DNA of 64,000 bases from Aurantiacibacter arachoides (lineage in GTDB: Bacteria; Pseudomonadota; Alphaproteobacteria; Sphingomonadales; Sphingomonadaceae): positions 1,860,001 to 1,924,000 of the forward strand of contig NZ_WTYH01000001.1 of the NCBI RefSeq assembly GCF_009827335.1. Direction: 5' to 3'. Position numbers and translations under genes: made by a program. Positions 43,534-53,245 of this stretch are shown here, in pieces. Position 1 is the stretch's first letter. Every line of letters begins with the position of its first letter. Below the pieces are notes generated by a model. The model was not told the origin of the DNA. It did no database searches and saw only the letters and a program-made list of their open reading frames with translations.

Positions 43534-44478
43534 CTATTGCTGGTCCGGCGGCAAGTTCATGATCAGCGGCGCTTCCTCTCCGCGCAGTTCCGCCATCGCG
43601 ACACGCAGGTTGATCCGCGCACGGCTGCGCGGCGTGCCGCCGTATTGCAGGCCGGGCAGTGCCTGGTCGCCCATGAACACCGCAAAGCTGGGCGTGTCAT
43701 TCAGGCGGGCCATGGCATCGTCCTCGCTCCCGCCGGTCTGCGCCGTCGTTTCCGCGATCTGGACGAGGCCACGGTTGAAGGTGATCCAGCTCAGGAACTC
43801 GTCACGACCGCGCACGTCGCCGTGGCCGGTGATGACCCGTTCGGCGCCGGGAATGGCGTAATAGGCGGCGGTCGCGGTGGTCGGCAAAGCCAGCATCGAC
43901 CCGCCCGAACCCGGATCGATCAGCGGGCTCATATGCCAGGCATAGATATCGCCCGCCATCATCACGCGGTCTGCGGGGAAATAGACAAAGGCGTCGCCAT
44001 CGGTGTGGCCGGCGCCGAACCAGTACAGCTCGATCCGGTCGTCGCCCTCGCCAATGGCGCGAAAGGTCGTGAAGGTCGTGTCGACCCGGCTCGGCGGAAA
44101 CGGCCCGCCGCCTGCGCGCATGCGGGTGGCCGTGTTGGCCTGCGCCACGACCTCTACGCCCGCATCATCTGCGAAGAAGCCGTTGGAGCCGACGTGATCG
44201 GGGTGGGAATGGGTGTTGATGACCATGCCGATCGGCAGATCGGTGATGGATCGCACCTGTTCGAGGATGCCCTCGCCCTGCCCCGGGATCTTGGTATCGA
44301 CCAGAACCACGTCTGAATCCCGGACAAAAACAACAGTGTTGCCGCCCGAGCCTTCGATCTTCCAGACGTTCTGGGACACCTGCTCGATCGGCTCGATGCC
44401 TGGCAAACCCTGGGCCACCACGGCGGAAACCGCCCCGCCCGCCAGCAGGATACCTGAAAGAATCGCCAGTCGCCTCAT
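43534..44478 (-). CDS. Secreted metallo-beta-lactamase-fold hydrolase
   Basis: A 314-residue periplasmic protein with signal peptide MRRLAILSGILLAGGAVSAVVAQG and an MBL fold. The metal motif NTHSHPDHVGSNG, FGAGHTDGDAFVY (third His), AGDIYAWHM (bridging Asp) and ITGHGDVRGRDEF complete a two-zinc site. True beta-lactamases have a different layout; this resembles general periplasmic MBL hydrolases. It starts 3 bp after the HupE-like stop and ends 14 bp before xdhC, so all are probably one transcript. The substrate is unknown. Confidence 0.9.
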   Translation of the reverse strand: MRRLAILSGILLAGGAVSAVVAQGLPGIEPIEQVSQNVWKIEGSGGNTVVFVRDSDVVLVDTKIPGQGEGILEQVRSITDLPIGMVINTHSHPDHVGSNGFFADDAGVEVVAQANTATRMRAGGGPFPPSRVDTTFTTFRAIGEGDDRIELYWFGAGHTDGDAFVYFPADRVMMAGDIYAWHMSPLIDPGSGGSMLALPTTATAAYYAIPGAERVITGHGDVRGRDEFLSWITFNRGLVQIAETTAQTGGSEDDAMARLNDTPSFAVFMGDQALPGLQYGGTPRSRARINLRVAMAELRGEEAPLIMNLPPDQQ

Positions 44479-44481
44479 GCC

Positions 44482-45591
44482 TCACACGCTCCCCATCGAA
44501 AGGACTCTGTCAACGAACCAGTACAGTCCCGCGGCCACGACCGCAAGCGAGCCTCCTCTGGCGATCCACATCGCCAGCCGCGCATCGCGCCGCCGGATCG
44601 CCGCCAGGGCCAGCGCCACGGGCACCACGATGGCAAGCTGACCGATCTCGACACCAAGATTGAAGGCCAGCAGCGAGACCGCGAGGTTACCCGGCGGCAG
44701 GCCGAAGTCACGCAGTACGAAGGCGAAGCCGAACCCGTGGATGAGGCCGAACAGGACCGCGAACCACGGCCGCAGATCGCGGTCGGCCTGCTTGCGCAGC
44801 AGGTTGTCCGCCCCGACCACCACGATGGTCAGCGCGATCAGCGGCTCCACCAGCCATTCCGGCGGCGAAAGCGTGCCCGTGGCCGCCAGTGCCAGCGTCA
44901 CCGAATGGCCGAGGGTAAAGGCGGTGACGATCAGCGCCAGCCGCCGCACGCTGCCGCCGAGCAGGATAAGGCCGATCACGAACAGCACGTGGTCCGGCCC
45001 GATCAGCACGTGCCAGGCCCCGCTGGGGATAAAGGTGCCGGCGACCGCCCAGGCGCCAGCCGCGGTGCCGGCGTAATTGACCTGCGGGGGCGTGTCGGCG
45101 GACAGCATGAACTGCTGCACGATCGCTCCGCCCTCGCGGATCGTCACGAAGGTCTGGTGATCGGGCACCTGCGCAAACAACGCCACGGCGAGATGCAGGG
45201 CAGCGGGCGGCGGGCCCAGGGCATGGAACCGCAGCTTCATGTCCGCGCCCTCCCCGACGATGGTATACCCATCGCTTGCCAGCGCCAGAGGCTGATCCGC
45301 CGCGCCGGTCAACCGCAACCCGGCTGCAAGGAACGGGCGCACCGGACTGTCTTGTGCATCCAATACGCCGCTGTCGACCATATCGCGCGCTTCGTCGAAA
45401 CCCAGTTCTGCGGCGAGCATGTCGGCGTGCACCGTCAGCGTGCCGTAGATGCGATCGCCACCGCGTTCGAGTTCGAGGTAACTGATCGGCACGTCATGAG
45501 CGTTCGCCGCGGGGGGCAGAACCGCGGCGAGCAGGACCAGGGCGGCGCCAAGGAGACGGGACAGGGGAGGGATGACAGATTGTTGCGCCAA
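44482..45591 (-). CDS. HupE/UreJ-family membrane protein
   Basis: A 369-residue membrane protein: signal peptide ending ANAHDVP, a periplasmic region of about 150 residues, and a C-terminal membrane domain of about six to seven helices. These contain HupE/UreJ-type signatures HVLIGPDHVLFVIGLILLG, FTLGHSVTLALA and GLIHGFGFAFVL with conserved His and Asp, suggesting metal (Ni or Co) handling. TTG 45591 is preferred: GGAG lies five bases upstream and it gives a proper signal peptide. An in-frame ATG at 45669 would put a hydrophilic stretch before it. It diverges from the efflux operon with about 100 bp between starts. Confidence 0.82.
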   Translation of the reverse strand: MAQQSVIPPLSRLLGAALVLLAAVLPPAANAHDVPISYLELERGGDRIYGTLTVHADMLAAELGFDEARDMVDSGVLDAQDSPVRPFLAAGLRLTGAADQPLALASDGYTIVGEGADMKLRFHALGPPPAALHLAVALFAQVPDHQTFVTIREGGAIVQQFMLSADTPPQVNYAGTAAGAWAVAGTFIPSGAWHVLIGPDHVLFVIGLILLGGSVRRLALIVTAFTLGHSVTLALAATGTLSPPEWLVEPLIALTIVVVGADNLLRKQADRDLRPWFAVLFGLIHGFGFAFVLRDFGLPPGNLAVSLLAFNLGVEIGQLAIVVPVALALAAIRRRDARLAMWIARGGSLAVVAAGLYWFVDRVLSMGSV

Positions 45592-45690
45592 GGTAACTCC
45601 GGGAGAAAGCCTGTCTACAGTTCGGGCGAGGCGGTTGGAACATACCTCTGTGCGGTCTATGCCTGACATCGCAATGTGGGGGTTGCCGGG

Positions 45691-47178
45691 GTGAGGGACG
45701 GTTTGCATCGATTGGTCTGGCCCGCAAGGGCGCGCGGTCTGCTGCTGGCAGCTGGCGCGACAATGCTTGCCGGTTGCGCGACAACGGCGGTCGAGGTGGC
45801 ACAGCCCACTCTTCCCGTGCCGGCCGACTGGGCACAAACCGACGTTCCGCCCATCTCCACCGACCTGACCCGGTACTGGACCTTGCTCGGCGATCCGCTG
45901 CTGACCCGCTATGTCGAGCAGGCGATCGTGCAGAACCGCGACCTTGCCGTCAGCGCCGCCCGGATCGACCAGGCCCGCGCTTCGCTGGTGCAGGCGCGGG
46001 CGGGCTACCTGCCCTCTGTCGGCGCGACGGGCGGTTTGAACCGCGATGTCGGCAGTCGCGGGCGGGACGGCGTGCAGTTCCAGGTCGGTGCCGACGCGCA
46101 GTGGGAACTTGACCTGTTCGGCCAGATTTCGGGCGGTGTCGCGGCGGCGAGGGGCGACCTGGCCGCTTCGGGCTATTCGCTTGCCGACCTGCAACGGCTT
46201 ATCGTGGGCCAGGTGGCCATCGCCACGATAAACGGCCGTGCCACGGCGGAACAGCTCGCCATCGCGCGAAGCACCCTGGCCTTCCAGGAGGACAACCTGC
46301 AGATCGCCCGCTGGCGCAACCAGGCGGGGCTCGTCTCCAGCCTGGATGTCGAACAGGCCCGCGCCCAGCGCGCCCAGACCGCCGCGACCATCCCCGCGCT
46401 CGAAAGCAGCCTTGCCAGCACCGCCAACGCCATCTCGACCCTGATCGGAGAGGCGCCGGGCCCGGTGCTGGAAGCGCTGGCCTTCGATGCGCCGGCGCCT
46501 GTGCCGGAACCGCCGCTGCTTGCCGGGTTCGAAGCCCCGGCCGAGGTGCTGTTCCGCCGGCCTGATGTCCGCGCGGCAGAGGCGAACCTCGTCGCCAGCA
46601 GCGCGCGCATCGGTGTCGCCCGGGCGCAATTGCTGCCTTTGGCGCGGCTTTCGGGTTCGTTCGGCACCGGCCAGGCGGGGCTTGGCAGCGTGTTCGATTT
46701 TCTCGCCGGAAACCTGTTTGCAGGCGTCACCCAGCTGATCTTCGATGGCGGGCGCACCGCCGCGCAGGTCGACAGTGCCGAGGCCGCCGCGCAAGGCGCG
46801 CTGGCGCAGTGGGAGCAGACGATCCTCGGCGCGCTGGAGGATGTCGAGAGCGCCGCCGTCGACCAGCGCACTGCGGCGACGCGGGTGGAGCTCAACGAAG
46901 AAGGCGTCGATGCCGCCGCCAACTCGGTGCTGCTGGCCCGCAGTTCCTACGAAGCGGGCCTCACCGACTTTCGCAACCTGCTGACCAGCGAGAACCAGTT
47001 GCTGTCCGCCCGCAACAGCCTGGTTGCTGCCAGGGCCGACCGCGCCACCGCCTTCGTCCGCCTGACCCAGGCGCTGGGCGGCGGATGGGACCTGGCCGCC
47101 TACGATTATCCCCTCCCCGCCTTTGGCCGACCGACCCCGGCCCGTGACGCAGACAGCCTCGACAGGACCGCGCAATGA
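45691..47178 (+). CDS. Outer membrane efflux lipoprotein (NodT/TolC family)
   Basis: The outer-membrane channel of a tripartite efflux pump. About 495 residues: lipoprotein signal with lipobox MLAGC (Cys29), then two repeated coiled-coil OEP halves (YVEQAIVQNRDLAVSAARIDQA and VLFRRPDVRAAEANLVASSA). Start uncertain: GTG 45691 is preceded by GGGGG at eight bases; GTG 45676 and TTG 45703 are alternatives. Its stop overlaps the adaptor gene start (ATGA at 47175-47178), so it is the first gene of the operon. Confidence 0.88.
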   Translation: MRDGLHRLVWPARARGLLLAAGATMLAGCATTAVEVAQPTLPVPADWAQTDVPPISTDLTRYWTLLGDPLLTRYVEQAIVQNRDLAVSAARIDQARASLVQARAGYLPSVGATGGLNRDVGSRGRDGVQFQVGADAQWELDLFGQISGGVAAARGDLAASGYSLADLQRLIVGQVAIATINGRATAEQLAIARSTLAFQEDNLQIARWRNQAGLVSSLDVEQARAQRAQTAATIPALESSLASTANAISTLIGEAPGPVLEALAFDAPAPVPEPPLLAGFEAPAEVLFRRPDVRAAEANLVASSARIGVARAQLLPLARLSGSFGTGQAGLGSVFDFLAGNLFAGVTQLIFDGGRTAAQVDSAEAAAQGALAQWEQTILGALEDVESAAVDQRTAATRVELNEEGVDAAANSVLLARSSYEAGLTDFRNLLTSENQLLSARNSLVAARADRATAFVRLTQALGGGWDLAAYDYPLPAFGRPTPARDADSLDRTAQ

Positions 47179-48497
47179 GCGAGACCATCGCCACAACGAC
47201 GACGACCACCACGCCCGACGGCGATACCGATATCGAGACCTATCTCGATGCCGGCGGGCCGAAGAAATGGTACAGGCGCAAGCGCGTGTGGCTGGGGCTG
47301 TTGCTGCTGATCGCGCTGGCGGCGCTGACCTACACCTGCACGCGTGACGCGCCGCCGCCCGATTACATCACCGCCGAGGTGGAACAGCGCAGCCTCGACC
47401 TGACCGTCACCGCCACCGGCGCGCTCCGCCCCACCAACCAGGTCGAGGTCGGTTCCGAAGTGTCCGGCAAGATCGACCGGATCATGGTGGACGTGAACGA
47501 CCAGGTTGCGCGCGGGCAGATCTTGGCGGTCATCAACACCGACGTGATCGACGACCAGATCACCCAGGGCCGCGCAAACCTCGATGCCGCGCGGGCCCAA
47601 GTGGCACAGGCGCAGGCGACGCTGGATGCCGACATCGCGCAGCTGCGCCGGTTGCAGGACGTGCAGCGCTTGTCGGGCGGGCGCGTGCCGGCGCAGGCGG
47701 AACTGGAACAGGCCGAGGCTTCCGTGCGCCGCGGGCAGGCAAGCGTCGCCGCGGCGCGGGCCAACGTCGTCGCCTCGCAGGCGCAATTGTCCACCGCGCA
47801 GACCAACCGCAACCGTGCCGTCGTCCGCTCTCCCGTATCGGGCGTCGTGCTGGCACGCCAGGTGGAGCCGGGGCAGACCGTTGCCGCCAGCTTCAACACG
47901 CCCACGCTGTTCGTTATCGCGGAAAACCTGTCGACCATGCAGCTGCGCGTCGATCTGGACGAGGCGGACGTGGGCCAGGTCGATCCCGGCCAGCGCGCCA
48001 CCTTTACCGTCGATGCCTACCCCGGCCGCCGCTTTCCCGCCACGGTCGAGCGGGTCGATCTGGGATCGAATACCACCGCGCTCGGCCAGCAGGCGCAGGC
48101 CCAGGCCTCGCAGCAGGTCGTGAGCTACGAAGCGCGCCTCAACGTCACCAATACAGAGGGTCTGCTGCGCCCCGGCATGACCGCCACCGCCACCATCGCC
48201 ACCCAAAGCACCGGGCGCGCCATGCTGGTGCCCAACGGCGCCCTGCGGTTCGAACCCGAGGCCGAGGAGGAGGAAGGCGGCATGTTCGGCCAGCAGAACT
48301 TCGGCCTGGAGGAGGAGAGCGAGGCCACCATCGGCGTCGGCAGCCGGCAGCAGGTTCACGTCGTGGAAGCCGACGGCTCGCTGCGCGCGATCGAAGTCGT
48401 CACCGGCCAGAGCGACGGGCGCATGACCGTGGTCACCTCCGCCGAGCTGGAGCCGGGGATGAATGTCGTCACTGGCCTGCGCGCGGCCGGGCAATAG
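47175..48497 (+). CDS. MacA-like periplasmic adaptor protein
   Basis: A 440-residue membrane-fusion protein joining the MacB transporter to the outer-membrane channel. One N-terminal membrane anchor (about residues 37-53), lipoyl halves (VEVGSEVSGKIDRIMVDVNDQV and VRSPVSGVVLARQVEPGQ), a coiled-coil hairpin between them, then beta-barrel regions. Odd points: a Thr-rich start and an acidic insertion (EPEAEEEEGGMFG, LEEESEATIG at about residues 360-390) that ordinary MacA proteins lack. It overlaps the channel gene and precedes the ATPase by 8 bp. Confidence 0.92.
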   Translation: MSETIATTTTTTTPDGDTDIETYLDAGGPKKWYRRKRVWLGLLLLIALAALTYTCTRDAPPPDYITAEVEQRSLDLTVTATGALRPTNQVEVGSEVSGKIDRIMVDVNDQVARGQILAVINTDVIDDQITQGRANLDAARAQVAQAQATLDADIAQLRRLQDVQRLSGGRVPAQAELEQAEASVRRGQASVAAARANVVASQAQLSTAQTNRNRAVVRSPVSGVVLARQVEPGQTVAASFNTPTLFVIAENLSTMQLRVDLDEADVGQVDPGQRATFTVDAYPGRRFPATVERVDLGSNTTALGQQAQAQASQQVVSYEARLNVTNTEGLLRPGMTATATIATQSTGRAMLVPNGALRFEPEAEEEEGGMFGQQNFGLEEESEATIGVGSRQQVHVVEADGSLRAIEVVTGQSDGRMTVVTSAELEPGMNVVTGLRAAGQ

Positions 48498-48505
48498 GCC
48501 GCACG

Positions 48506-49273
48506 ATGGCCACTCGCCCCCTCACCGAGGCCGAATTGCAGGAACGCGCGCGCGCGGAAGGGGCGCTGATCCAGCTCGAAGGGATTACCAAGACCTTTGG
48601 CAGCGGAGCGGCGGCGTTCCAGGCGCTGAAGGGCGTCGACCTCGCCATCGACCGCGGCGATTTCGTGGCCGTCATGGGGCCGTCGGGTTCGGGCAAGTCG
48701 ACCACGATGAATATCCTGGGCTGTCTCGACGTGCCGACCGGCGGCGTGTTCCGCTTTCGCGGGGTGGAGGTGCAGGCCCTCAGCCGGGATCAGCGCAGCC
48801 TGCTGCGCCGCCGATACCTCGGCTTCGTGTTCCAGGGCTTTAACCTGCTGGCGCGCACCACCGCGCTGGAGAACGTCGAATTGCCGCTGCTCTATCGGGG
48901 GGAGAAGAAGAAGGCGCGTCGCGAGGCGGCGGAACGCTCGCTCGACAAGGTCGGGTTGCTGCCGTGGGCGGACCATACCCCCGCAGAACTTTCGGGCGGC
49001 CAGCAGCAGCGCGTCGCCATCGCCCGCGCCCTGGTGACCGAACCCGACGTGCTGCTGGCGGACGAGCCGACCGGCAATCTGGATACCGAGCGCAGCATCG
49101 AGATCATGGAACTGCTCACCGATCTCAACAAGACCGGCATCACCGTGCTGATGGTCACCCACGAGACCGAGATGGCGCAATACGCCAAGACCATCGTGCA
49201 TTTCCGCGATGGACTGGTGGAACGCACAGAGCGCGGGCACAGGTCCGGCGCCCCGCTGGAGGCGCACCGCTGA
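48506..49273 (+). CDS. MacB-type ABC transporter ATP-binding protein
   Basis: A 255-residue nucleotide-binding subunit of the LolD/MacB class. Walker [14 protein letters not shown]-loop [19 protein letters not shown], signature [15 protein letters not shown], Walker [13 protein letters not shown] and the H-loop VTHETE are all intact. The N-terminal 25 residues are an extension before the core. E. coli MacB fuses ATPase and permease; here they are separate genes. The permease start overlaps its stop (TGATG). Confidence 0.96.
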   Translation: MATRPLTEAELQERARAEGALIQLEGITKTFGSGAAAFQALKGVDLAIDRGDFVAVMGPSGSGKSTTMNILGCLDVPTGGVFRFRGVEVQALSRDQRSLLRRRYLGFVFQGFNLLARTTALENVELPLLYRGEKKKARREAAERSLDKVGLLPWADHTPAELSGGQQQRVAIARALVTEPDVLLADEPTGNLDTERSIEIMELLTDLNKTGITVLMVTHETEMAQYAKTIVHFRDGLVERTERGHRSGAPLEAHR

Positions 49274-50481
49274 TGTTCGGCATGATCGGCACCACCATGC
49301 TGCTCGCCGTGCGGGAAATCAGGCGGCACCTGCTGCGCAGTTTCCTGACGACGCTGGGCATCATCATCGGCGTCGCCGCGGTCATCACCATGGTGACGCT
49401 GGGCCAGGGCCTGACGGCCGACGTGCAGGAAGACATTGCCGGCCTCGGCTCCAACGTCTTCATCGTGTTCCCGCAGACGAACGAACCGGGCACCCAGCCC
49501 CCGCCGTTCGACGATGCCGATATCCGCGCCGTGGAGCGGCAGATCGCCGGGGTGACGGATGCAGCCGGCTCCGCCACCGCCAGCGCGCGCGCCTTTCACA
49601 ACGGGCAGGACTGGCAGACCAGCGTGCAGGGCGGCGATCCGGAATTCTTCGATGCGCAGTCGATCGACGTGGTCGAAGGTCGCGGCTTCTCCGATGCCGA
49701 GGTCGCGCGCGGTGATGCAGTCTGCATCGTCGGCCTGAAGATCGTGGAGGAAATCTTCCTGGAGGACGAGGTGCTGGGCGAGGAGATGCGGCTCGGCAAC
49801 GTGTCCTGCCGCGTCGTGGGCGTGATCGACGAACGATCGAACGCGGTGGGCGGCGGCAACGATGCCAACGACATCGTCTTCATGCCGCTGAAAACGGTGC
49901 AGCGTCGCTTCCTCGGCAACACCAACGTGCAGTTCTTCGTGGTCAAATACGACGATGCCTACACCCCTGCATCCATCCAGGCGCAGCTCATCGCCCTGAT
50001 GCGGGAGCGGCGGGTGATCCAGGAAGGGGAAAGCAACAATTTCAACATCATCGACACCGGTGAGATCAACGATACCGTCGGTCAGGTGACCGGCGCGATG
50101 ACCGCCGTGGTGACCGTGATCGCCGCGATCAGCCTGCTGGTGGGCGGCATCGGCATCATGAACATCATGCTGGTTTCGGTGACCGAGCGCACCCGGGAAA
50201 TCGGTATCCGCCTCGCCATCGGCGCCCTGGCCAAGGAAGTGCGGCTGCAGTTCCTGACGGAGGCCGTGGTGCTGTGCTGCTTTGGCGGGATAATCGGCAT
50301 CCTGCTGGCGCTCGGCCTGTCGATCGCGCTGGCGGGCGCGATCGACCTGCCGTTCCTGTTCAATCCCACGCTGAACGTCGTCGCCTTCATGTTCAGTGCG
50401 GTGATGGGGATCATCTTCGGCTATTATCCGGCGCACCGGGCGAGCAAGCTCGACCCGATCGACGCGCTGCGGCACGAATAG
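49273..50481 (+). CDS. MacB-type ABC transporter permease
   Basis: A 402-residue FtsX/MacB-fold permease: first helix at about residues 20-45 ([19 protein letters not shown]), a large periplasmic core (about residues 46-270), and three C-terminal helices with [30 protein letters not shown]. It ends with the conserved [17 protein letters not shown]. It drives mechanotransmission rather than direct transport, pushing substrates from the periplasm through the channel. The operon's substrate (macrolide, peptide or lipid) is unknown. It ends 9 bp from the convergent pirin gene. Confidence 0.95.
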   Translation: MFGMIGTTMLLAVREIRRHLLRSFLTTLGIIIGVAAVITMVTLGQGLTADVQEDIAGLGSNVFIVFPQTNEPGTQPPPFDDADIRAVERQIAGVTDAAGSATASARAFHNGQDWQTSVQGGDPEFFDAQSIDVVEGRGFSDAEVARGDAVCIVGLKIVEEIFLEDEVLGEEMRLGNVSCRVVGVIDERSNAVGGGNDANDIVFMPLKTVQRRFLGNTNVQFFVVKYDDAYTPASIQAQLIALMRERRVIQEGESNNFNIIDTGEINDTVGQVTGAMTAVVTVIAAISLLVGGIGIMNIMLVSVTERTREIGIRLAIGALAKEVRLQFLTEAVVLCCFGGIIGILLALGLSIALAGAIDLPFLFNPTLNVVAFMFSAVMGIIFGYYPAHRASKLDPIDALRHE

Positions 50482-50490
50482 GGGCGGCAC

Positions 50491-51186
50491 TCAGGCCGTA
50501 TCGACCAGGACCACCTCGGCATCGTCCAAAGCCTTGACGCGCAGCATAGCGATATCGGCAATGGCCACGCCGTCACGCGCCTCGGCGATCTCGCCATCGA
50601 TCTCCACCCGGCCCGTCGCGGGTACGAGGTAGCCCTTGCGCCCGCCAAGGTCGTATTCCACCGTTTCGCCCGCCGCGATGGTGGCGCCCAGCACGCGCGC
50701 GTCGGCGTTGATCCGCAGCGCCTCGACGTCCCCGTCACGGCCACTCGCAAGCACGTCAAAGCGACCGGCGCGCCCGTCCTTGGGAAAGGTCTTGGTGCCC
50801 CAGCTCGGCTGATGACCGCCGCGATCGGGAAGAATCCACAACTGGAACGAGTGCGTATCCTCGTCATCGACGTTGTATTCGGCATGGGTAATGCCGGTGC
50901 CCGCGCTCATCACCTGCACGTCGCCCGCCTCCGTCCGGCCCAGGTTGCCGAGCGAGTCCTTGTGCGTGATCGCGCCCTTCCGCACGTAGGTGATAATTTC
51001 CATATCGCTGTGCGGATGCGGCGGGAAACCGCTCTTCGCGGCGATGATGTCGTCGTTCCACACCCTGAGCTTGCCCCAATGGACGCGCGCGGGATCGTGG
51101 TACCCGGCGAACGAAAAATGGAAATTGGCATCGAGCCAGCCGTGGTTGGCCTTGCCCAGACTGTCGAATTTGCGGACCTCGATCAT
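50491..51186 (-). CDS. Pirin-family protein (YhhW-like)
   Basis: A 231-residue bicupin of the pirin family. Metal ligands lie in FPPHPHSDMEIITYV (two His) and AGTGITHAEYN (His and Glu). Bacterial members of this short type (YhhW) show quercetin 2,3-dioxygenase activity; others bind and regulate metabolic enzymes. The role here is not determined. It begins with the family start MIEVRKFDSLGKANHGWLD, shared by small pirins. It stands alone between the efflux operon and the GH3 gene. Confidence 0.92.
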   Translation of the reverse strand: MIEVRKFDSLGKANHGWLDANFHFSFAGYHDPARVHWGKLRVWNDDIIAAKSGFPPHPHSDMEIITYVRKGAITHKDSLGNLGRTEAGDVQVMSAGTGITHAEYNVDDEDTHSFQLWILPDRGGHQPSWGTKTFPKDGRAGRFDVLASGRDGDVEALRINADARVLGATIAAGETVEYDLGGRKGYLVPATGRVEIDGEIAEARDGVAIADIAMLRVKALDDAEVVLVDTA

Positions 51187-51267
51187 GGCGTATCTCCTTT
51201 GCCCAGCAAGATGGGGCGCGCGCCCAGCCGCGCAATGCGGGCGGTTCTTGATGCGGCCAAAGCCTGG

Positions 51268-53223
51268 CTATCGCCGCGCGCGATAGCCCAGCGGATAGAG
51301 CGGATCGGCGCTGTCGGCCGCCGTGCCCGGGCGCTGCGCCTCGACCGCCTCCATGCTGCGTGGCAGTTCGAACGGCAGACGGCCTTCGGGCCGGGTGCGG
51401 CCCCTCAGCACGTCCATCAACGCGTGGTCCGACGCGCCGAAGCTGGCGAGCACGGTGTCTGCGTGGATCGTGAGAGGAGTCAGGACAGCGGGCCGATCGA
51501 GCTGCACATCGACCACCAGCGGCAAGCCCGCTGGCAGGTTGCTGGCAAAGGCGAGCGCCGGATGATTTGCGGGAAAGGCAAGGCTGCCCTCCTGGTGGAG
51601 TGAGCCGAACATATAGCCGGGATGCAGCAGTTCGAACGGACTGCGCGTGCGCAGAATCGCCGCGTCCGCTGCCCGCGCATCGGTGACAGGCACGAAGCCC
51701 GCCGCCCGCGCCGCTTCCGGATCGACGCCCGACAGCAGCACCCGGCTCCCTTCACGCAAGGTCGGCGCGCCCTCCAGCAGGACCATGGAACGCCCCTGCA
51801 TCTCGCGCCCGAAGGCCTCGTCCTCCGCCGTGCCGACCTCGATGCGGGTATGCGCGGGATCGACATAGGGGTTCTCGAACAGGCCGAGCGCGAAGGCCTG
51901 CACCAATACCCGCGTCACCGCTGCATCGACCAGCACCTCGCTCACCAGCCCCTGCTCGACCGCGGCGATGATGAGTGCAGGGTCGTCAACGCCGCCGAAC
52001 ACGTCGATCCCGGCGGCAATGCCCTTGGCAAAGCGCTCGGTCTCGGTCAGGTTCTCCACGCCCCAGGCGGTGGAAACGGTCGCGAAACTTGGTGGCTCGC
52101 CCACCGGGTGGCCGTCGCGACACAGCGCGGTGCAATCCTTGGTGATAGCCCAGTCGGACACGATCACGCCGTCAAACCCCAACCGACCGCGCAGCTGCCC
52201 GCGCAGGATACGCTCGTTGTAACCGACGCCCACCTGCTCCAGCGGCGCGCCGTCCAGCTCCAGTTCCTGCAGGATTGAATAGGCCGGCATCACGCCCGCC
52301 GGACGCGCCGCCAGCGCTCCCTCGAACGGGCGAATGTGTTGCTCCCATTCGGCGGCGTCGAGGCGCGAGAAGCGGCCGTACCAGTTATGCGCGTCGAACC
52401 CGTTGGCGCTGGCCGAGTAGCCGGCGAAATGCTTGACGACCGCCGCCACGCCGCCCGTGGTCACCCCGTCGGGCGCGCCCTGCAACCCTTCCACGAAGGC
52501 CGCGGCCATGCTGGCGGAGACCGCCGCATCCTCGCCAAAGGTGTCGAAATTGCGCGGCCAGCGCGGCTCGGTGGCGAGGTCGATCTGCGGGCCGAGCAGC
52601 ATCGAAAAGCCGGTGGCACGCAGGTCCAGCCGCACCAGGTCGGCATAGCGCCGGGTGACATCGGCATCGCCCAGCGCGGCGATCCCCACGCCGTTGGGAA
52701 ACTGCGCGAAGCTGCCGCCGGCAACGCTCGCCCCGGCGAGTTCGGTGAAACCGTGGCGCGGGTCGGTCATCACCACGGCGGGAATGCCCAGCCGCCCGGC
52801 CTCGGCCGCTTCCTGCAGCGCGTTGTTGGCCTCGGCCAGCGGTTCGGCGCGGGTGGACAGGCGCGAGATGAAATGGGTGGCGTGCGTTTCGGCAATGATG
52901 CGCGCCAGCGCTGCCGTATCGTAACCGGTGGCCGGCTGACCCGGCGGGGCGTTGTTCGGCGCGGTGGCGACAATCATCTGCCCGGCCTTTTCCGCCAGCG
53001 TCATGCGCGCCAGGAGATCGGCGGCGCGTTCCTCGGGCGACAGTCGCCAGTCCTCGTAGGGCGTCAGCGCGTGATCGCGGTCGAGGTCGCGGAAATGCAG
53101 CCCGTCGACGGTCACCAGCGCCGTCACCCGCCAGCCGAGCGCAGGCTGCACCTGTTCGCTCACCGTCGTGCAACCCGCCAGCGCCGCCGCGCCTGCGGCC
53201 AGCGTCACGAAGCGTCGGATCAT
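51268..53223 (-). CDS. Lipoprotein glycoside hydrolase family 3
   Basis: A 651-residue envelope beta-glycosidase. Lipobox LAGC (Cys18); the nucleophile Asp357 lies in GVIVSDWAI, and KHFAGY (Lys264-His265) is the family substrate-binding motif. An EF-hand-like loop DLDRDHALTPYE at residues 46-57 precedes the (alpha/beta) barrel, a feature of this GH3 subgroup. It lacks the fibronectin-III C-terminal domain of many GH3 beta-glucosidases. Probably an exo-acting beta-glucosidase or beta-xylosidase; linkage is unknown. It shares strand with fahA (22 bp away) but no pathway. Confidence 0.9.
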   Translation of the reverse strand: MIRRFVTLAAGAAALAGCTTVSEQVQPALGWRVTALVTVDGLHFRDLDRDHALTPYEDWRLSPEERAADLLARMTLAEKAGQMIVATAPNNAPPGQPATGYDTAALARIIAETHATHFISRLSTRAEPLAEANNALQEAAEAGRLGIPAVVMTDPRHGFTELAGASVAGGSFAQFPNGVGIAALGDADVTRRYADLVRLDLRATGFSMLLGPQIDLATEPRWPRNFDTFGEDAAVSASMAAAFVEGLQGAPDGVTTGGVAAVVKHFAGYSASANGFDAHNWYGRFSRLDAAEWEQHIRPFEGALAARPAGVMPAYSILQELELDGAPLEQVGVGYNERILRGQLRGRLGFDGVIVSDWAITKDCTALCRDGHPVGEPPSFATVSTAWGVENLTETERFAKGIAAGIDVFGGVDDPALIIAAVEQGLVSEVLVDAAVTRVLVQAFALGLFENPYVDPAHTRIEVGTAEDEAFGREMQGRSMVLLEGAPTLREGSRVLLSGVDPEAARAAGFVPVTDARAADAAILRTRSPFELLHPGYMFGSLHQEGSLAFPANHPALAFASNLPAGLPLVVDVQLDRPAVLTPLTIHADTVLASFGASDHALMDVLRGRTRPEGRLPFELPRSMEAVEAQRPGTAADSADPLYPLGYRARR

Positions 53224-53245
53224 GGTCCCTCCCGTTACAGGAAGG

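Noticed and set aside
44482..47196. A 904-codon minus frame suggesting a fusion upstream of the HupE-like protein
   Set aside because: The extra part is antisense to the outer-membrane channel gene; the real protein starts with a signal peptide at about 45591.
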